Shown: piece after piece, positions 14,011-15,758 of the stretch
How positions within the stretch are numbered: the stretch's first letter is position 1
Layout: each line of letters opens with the position of its first letter
DNA from: Planctomycetota bacterium
Lineage (GTDB): Bacteria > Planctomycetota > MHYJ01 > JACPRB01
NCBI GenBank assembly: GCA_016200125.1
Contig: JACQFK010000370.1
Location: forward strand, 1-15,758
Direction of reading: 5' to 3'
DNA: 15,758 nucleotides
Notes under the pieces: model-generated
What the model was told of the DNA's origin: nothing
Seen by the model: the letters and a program-made list of their open reading frames with translations, nothing else
Databases searched by the model: none
Program-made: the position numbers and the translations under genes

Positions 14011-15642
14011 TCAGTAGCTGCGATTGATCTTGAGGCCGGGCGACGTCGAAAGGGGCTTCAGGTCGGGGGATGGGCTGCCGGGTGCGGCGGCGTTCGCGGG
14101 CTTGAGGGTGGTGGTGCCGCCGCCGGTGATGCCGCGGAGCATCAGCTTGAGGTCGCTCGGGCTGGCGGAGGCGCTGGCCGCCTCGTCCTCGGAGATCGTT
14201 TTCGACAGCACCAGCTTCGCCAGCGCTTGGTTGAAAGTCTGCATCTTGTAGTAATCGCCCGACTGGGCGATGACCTTCTCGATCGACCCGCTCTTTCCCT
14301 CCGCGATAAGCTCCCGGACCTGGGGGGAGTTGATCATCACTTCGATGGCGGCGACGCGGCCCTGGCCGTCGGCCCGCCGCACCAGCCGCTGGCTGACCAC
14401 GGCCTGCAGCGTCAGGGCGAGCATCGAGCGCACCTGGTGGGCGGCCTCGGGAGGGAAGGCGTCTACGATCCGGTCGAGCGTCTGCTTGGCGTCGTTCGTG
14501 TGGAGGGTCGAGAAGACCAGGTGGCCGGTTTCCGCGGCGTGCATGGCCATCTCCATGGTTTCGCGGTCGCGCATCTCGCCGATGAGGATGACGTCGGGAT
14601 CCTGCCGGAGCGCGCGGCGAAGCGCTTCCTGGAGGGACTTGACGTCGCTCCCGAGCTGGCGCTGGGAGATGGTGGACTGCTGGTCGGTGTAGACGAACTC
14701 GATCGGGTCCTCGATGGTGACGATATGGAGCGGCTGGGACTGGTTGAGGAAGTCGATCATGGCGGCGAGGGTCGTCGACTTCCCGCTGCCGGTCGGCCCC
14801 GTCACGAGCACCATCCCCTGGGGAGCCTTGCAGATGTCCTTCAGCACGGGAGGAAGATTCATGGCGTCGATCGTAGGGATCATGAGGGGGATCGTCCGGA
14901 ACGCCGCTCCGAAGCGGCCCATCCGCTTGAACGCGTTCACGCGAAACCGGGCGACTCCGGGAAGCTCGTAGGACAGGTCGCACTCGAAGTCCTCGCGGAG
15001 CATCCGGTAGCCCTCGCGGCCGAGCACGGCCCGGAGGATCGCGTTCACGTCCGTGTCGTCGAGGACCGGAAACGAGCTGGGGATCAGGTTGCTGGAGACG
15101 CGCAGGAGCGGCGGGCGGCCGGCTTTGAGGTGCAGGTCGGAGCCTCCGCGCTGCACGAGGTCGCGCAGCACCTCGTCGATCGCGACCTTGCTCGCGCCCT
15201 CGCCGGTGACGACCTTCAGGCGCTCGATCTCCTCCTTTTGCTGGCGGAGTTGGAGGCTGTTCCGCACGGAGACGGAGAGCCGTTGCGGGTCGATCGGCTT
15301 GCTGAGGAAGTCCACCGCGCCGAGCTTGATCGCGGCGACGGCGTCGCGGACCGATTCCGAGGCCGTGAGGATGATGATGGGCAGCTCGGCATGGTCCCGG
15401 CGGAGGCTCCTGAGGACGTCCAGCCCGGAGCCGTCGGGCAGGCCGAGGTCGAGGAGGACGAGATCGGGCACCCGCAGGGCGCAGGTTTCGAGGCACTCTT
15501 CGCCGGTGGTCGCGGCATCGACGACGTGCCCTTCCGGAAGGAGGATGGAGCGCGCGGCGACGATGGACGTCGGATCGTCCTCGACGTAGAGGATGCGGGA
15601 GGCCGGGAGGGGCGACGGATCCGCAGAATTCAGGGGCCCCAC
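14011..15642 (-). CDS. pilT: PilT-type retraction ATPase with N-terminal receiver domain
   Basis: 543 residues. Residues 15-130 form a complete receiver domain: EDD at 21-23, phosphoacceptor Asp65 in LLDLGLPDG, Thr93, and Lys115 in LSKPI. A charged helix (about 131-145) links it to PilT: GGSDLHLKAGRPPLLRV (166-182), Walker A GPTGSGKST (282-290), TIEDPIEF, Walker B ILIGEMRD (Glu356), His box GHLVFSTLHTND (373-384), and a VRELIAEGK segment matching the PilT AIRNLIRE region. A Pro/Ser-rich tail of about 50 residues follows. Ordinary PilT has about 345 residues and no receiver. PilT powers pilus retraction. The start is the GTG at 15642, two bases after the stop of the regulator gene, with GAGAGG upstream, so the two are likely co-transcribed. 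The receiver probably regulates the motor by phosphorylation; this is inference. Confidence 0.92.
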   Translation of the reverse strand: MGPLNSADPSPLPASRILYVEDDPTSIVAARSILLPEGHVVDAATTGEECLETCALRVPDLVLLDLGLPDGSGLDVLRSLRRDHAELPIIILTASESVRDAVAAIKLGAVDFLSKPIDPQRLSVSVRNSLQLRQQKEEIERLKVVTGEGASKVAIDEVLRDLVQRGGSDLHLKAGRPPLLRVSSNLIPSSFPVLDDTDVNAILRAVLGREGYRMLREDFECDLSYELPGVARFRVNAFKRMGRFGAAFRTIPLMIPTIDAMNLPPVLKDICKAPQGMVLVTGPTGSGKSTTLAAMIDFLNQSQPLHIVTIEDPIEFVYTDQQSTISQRQLGSDVKSLQEALRRALRQDPDVILIGEMRDRETMEMAMHAAETGHLVFSTLHTNDAKQTLDRIVDAFPPEAAHQVRSMLALTLQAVVSQRLVRRADGQGRVAAIEVMINSPQVRELIAEGKSGSIEKVIAQSGDYYKMQTFNQALAKLVLSKTISEDEAASASASPSDLKLMLRGITGGGTTTLKPANAAAPGSPSPDLKPLSTSPGLKINRSY

Positions 15643-15644
15643 GG

Positions 15645-15758
15645 TCAGACCGGCCTCTCGATGCCCAGGTTGTTCATCTTGTAGGCCAGGATGCGCTCGG
15701 TGACCCCCAGGGCGCGGGCGGCGCGGGCCTTCACCCAGCCGTTGCGGTCCATGGCCGC
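15645..15758 (-). CDS. Fis-type HTH tail of a probable sigma-54-dependent regulator, partial
   Basis: Only the last 37 residues are in the window, ending at TGA 15645-15647. They form a Fis-type helix-turn-helix as found at the C-terminus of NtrC/NifA/PilR-type activators: RNGWVKARAARALGVTERIL followed by AYKMNNLGIE. Such proteins bind upstream DNA and drive sigma-54 RNA polymerase with an AAA+ domain, which would lie beyond the right edge. The receiver-PilT gene starts two bases after its stop, so both belong to one unit. A sigma-54 promoter and an inverted repeat lie downstream in the same locus at 13887-13956 and are candidate targets. The HTH is sure; that the full protein is an AAA+ activator, and which subtype, is inference. 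Confidence 0.8.
   Translation of the reverse strand, partial: AAMDRNGWVKARAARALGVTERILAYKMNNLGIERPV

Noticed and set aside
1..15758. CRISPR arrays, tRNA or rRNA genes, insertion sequences, integrases
   Set aside because: No spaced direct repeats, no cloverleaf-like or rRNA-like sequence and no transposase or integrase motifs were seen on either strand.

Overview
The window is GC-rich bacterial DNA, densely coded and almost entirely on the minus strand. The only plus-strand gene I accept is a small HPt gene at 8294-8647. A lipoprotein signal, a Tat-type leader, type IV pilus motor ATPases and a sigma-54 regulator point to a diderm, probably free-living bacterium. The style (small zinc-ribbon membrane proteins, Tat-exported sugar isomerase, YfhO-type protein, mostly 4-base gene overlaps) fits Planctomycetota, Acidobacteriota, Elusimicrobiota or Myxococcota, but I cannot assign a phylum by reading alone. 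I see no rRNA, tRNA, CRISPR array, insertion sequence or phage gene, and no gene-free stretch above 300 bases; the longest is 136 bases (13875-14010).

Region 1 (1-2353): the N-terminal part of a large YfhO-like multi-spanning membrane protein runs off the left edge. Before it comes a separate transcription unit, with its own promoter and a strong hairpin terminator, for a Tat-exported sugar phosphate isomerase/epimerase. This gene has an in-frame TAG 30 codons before its natural end.

Region 2 (2374-8199): eight minus-strand genes appear to form one operon, with 4-base start/stop overlaps at five of seven junctions and gaps of 10 and 16 bases at the other two. In order of transcription they are: a sensor-like membrane protein; two zinc-ribbon/three-helix membrane proteins; a small membrane protein; a third zinc-ribbon membrane protein; a radical SAM enzyme resembling the archaeal tetraether-lipid synthase superfamily; an Lgt-like integral membrane protein; and a lipoprotein with an apparent alpha/alpha-toroid fold. 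The content suggests a lipid or envelope modification pathway.

Region 3 (8294-15758): a two-component/type IV pilus locus. The extension-type ATPase (PilB/GspE) and the retraction-type ATPase (PilT) both carry an N-terminal response-regulator receiver domain. Between them are a single-domain response regulator, an HPt protein and a hybrid histidine kinase (CHASE8-like sensor, HAMP, PAS, kinase, receiver); a second HPt gene converges on pilB. The tail of a Fis-type (probably sigma-54-dependent) regulator precedes pilT, and a near-consensus sigma-54 promoter lies just before the response regulator. Read together, this looks like a phosphorelay wired directly into both pilus motors, which is the most interesting system in the window. 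The phosphate routing is inference.
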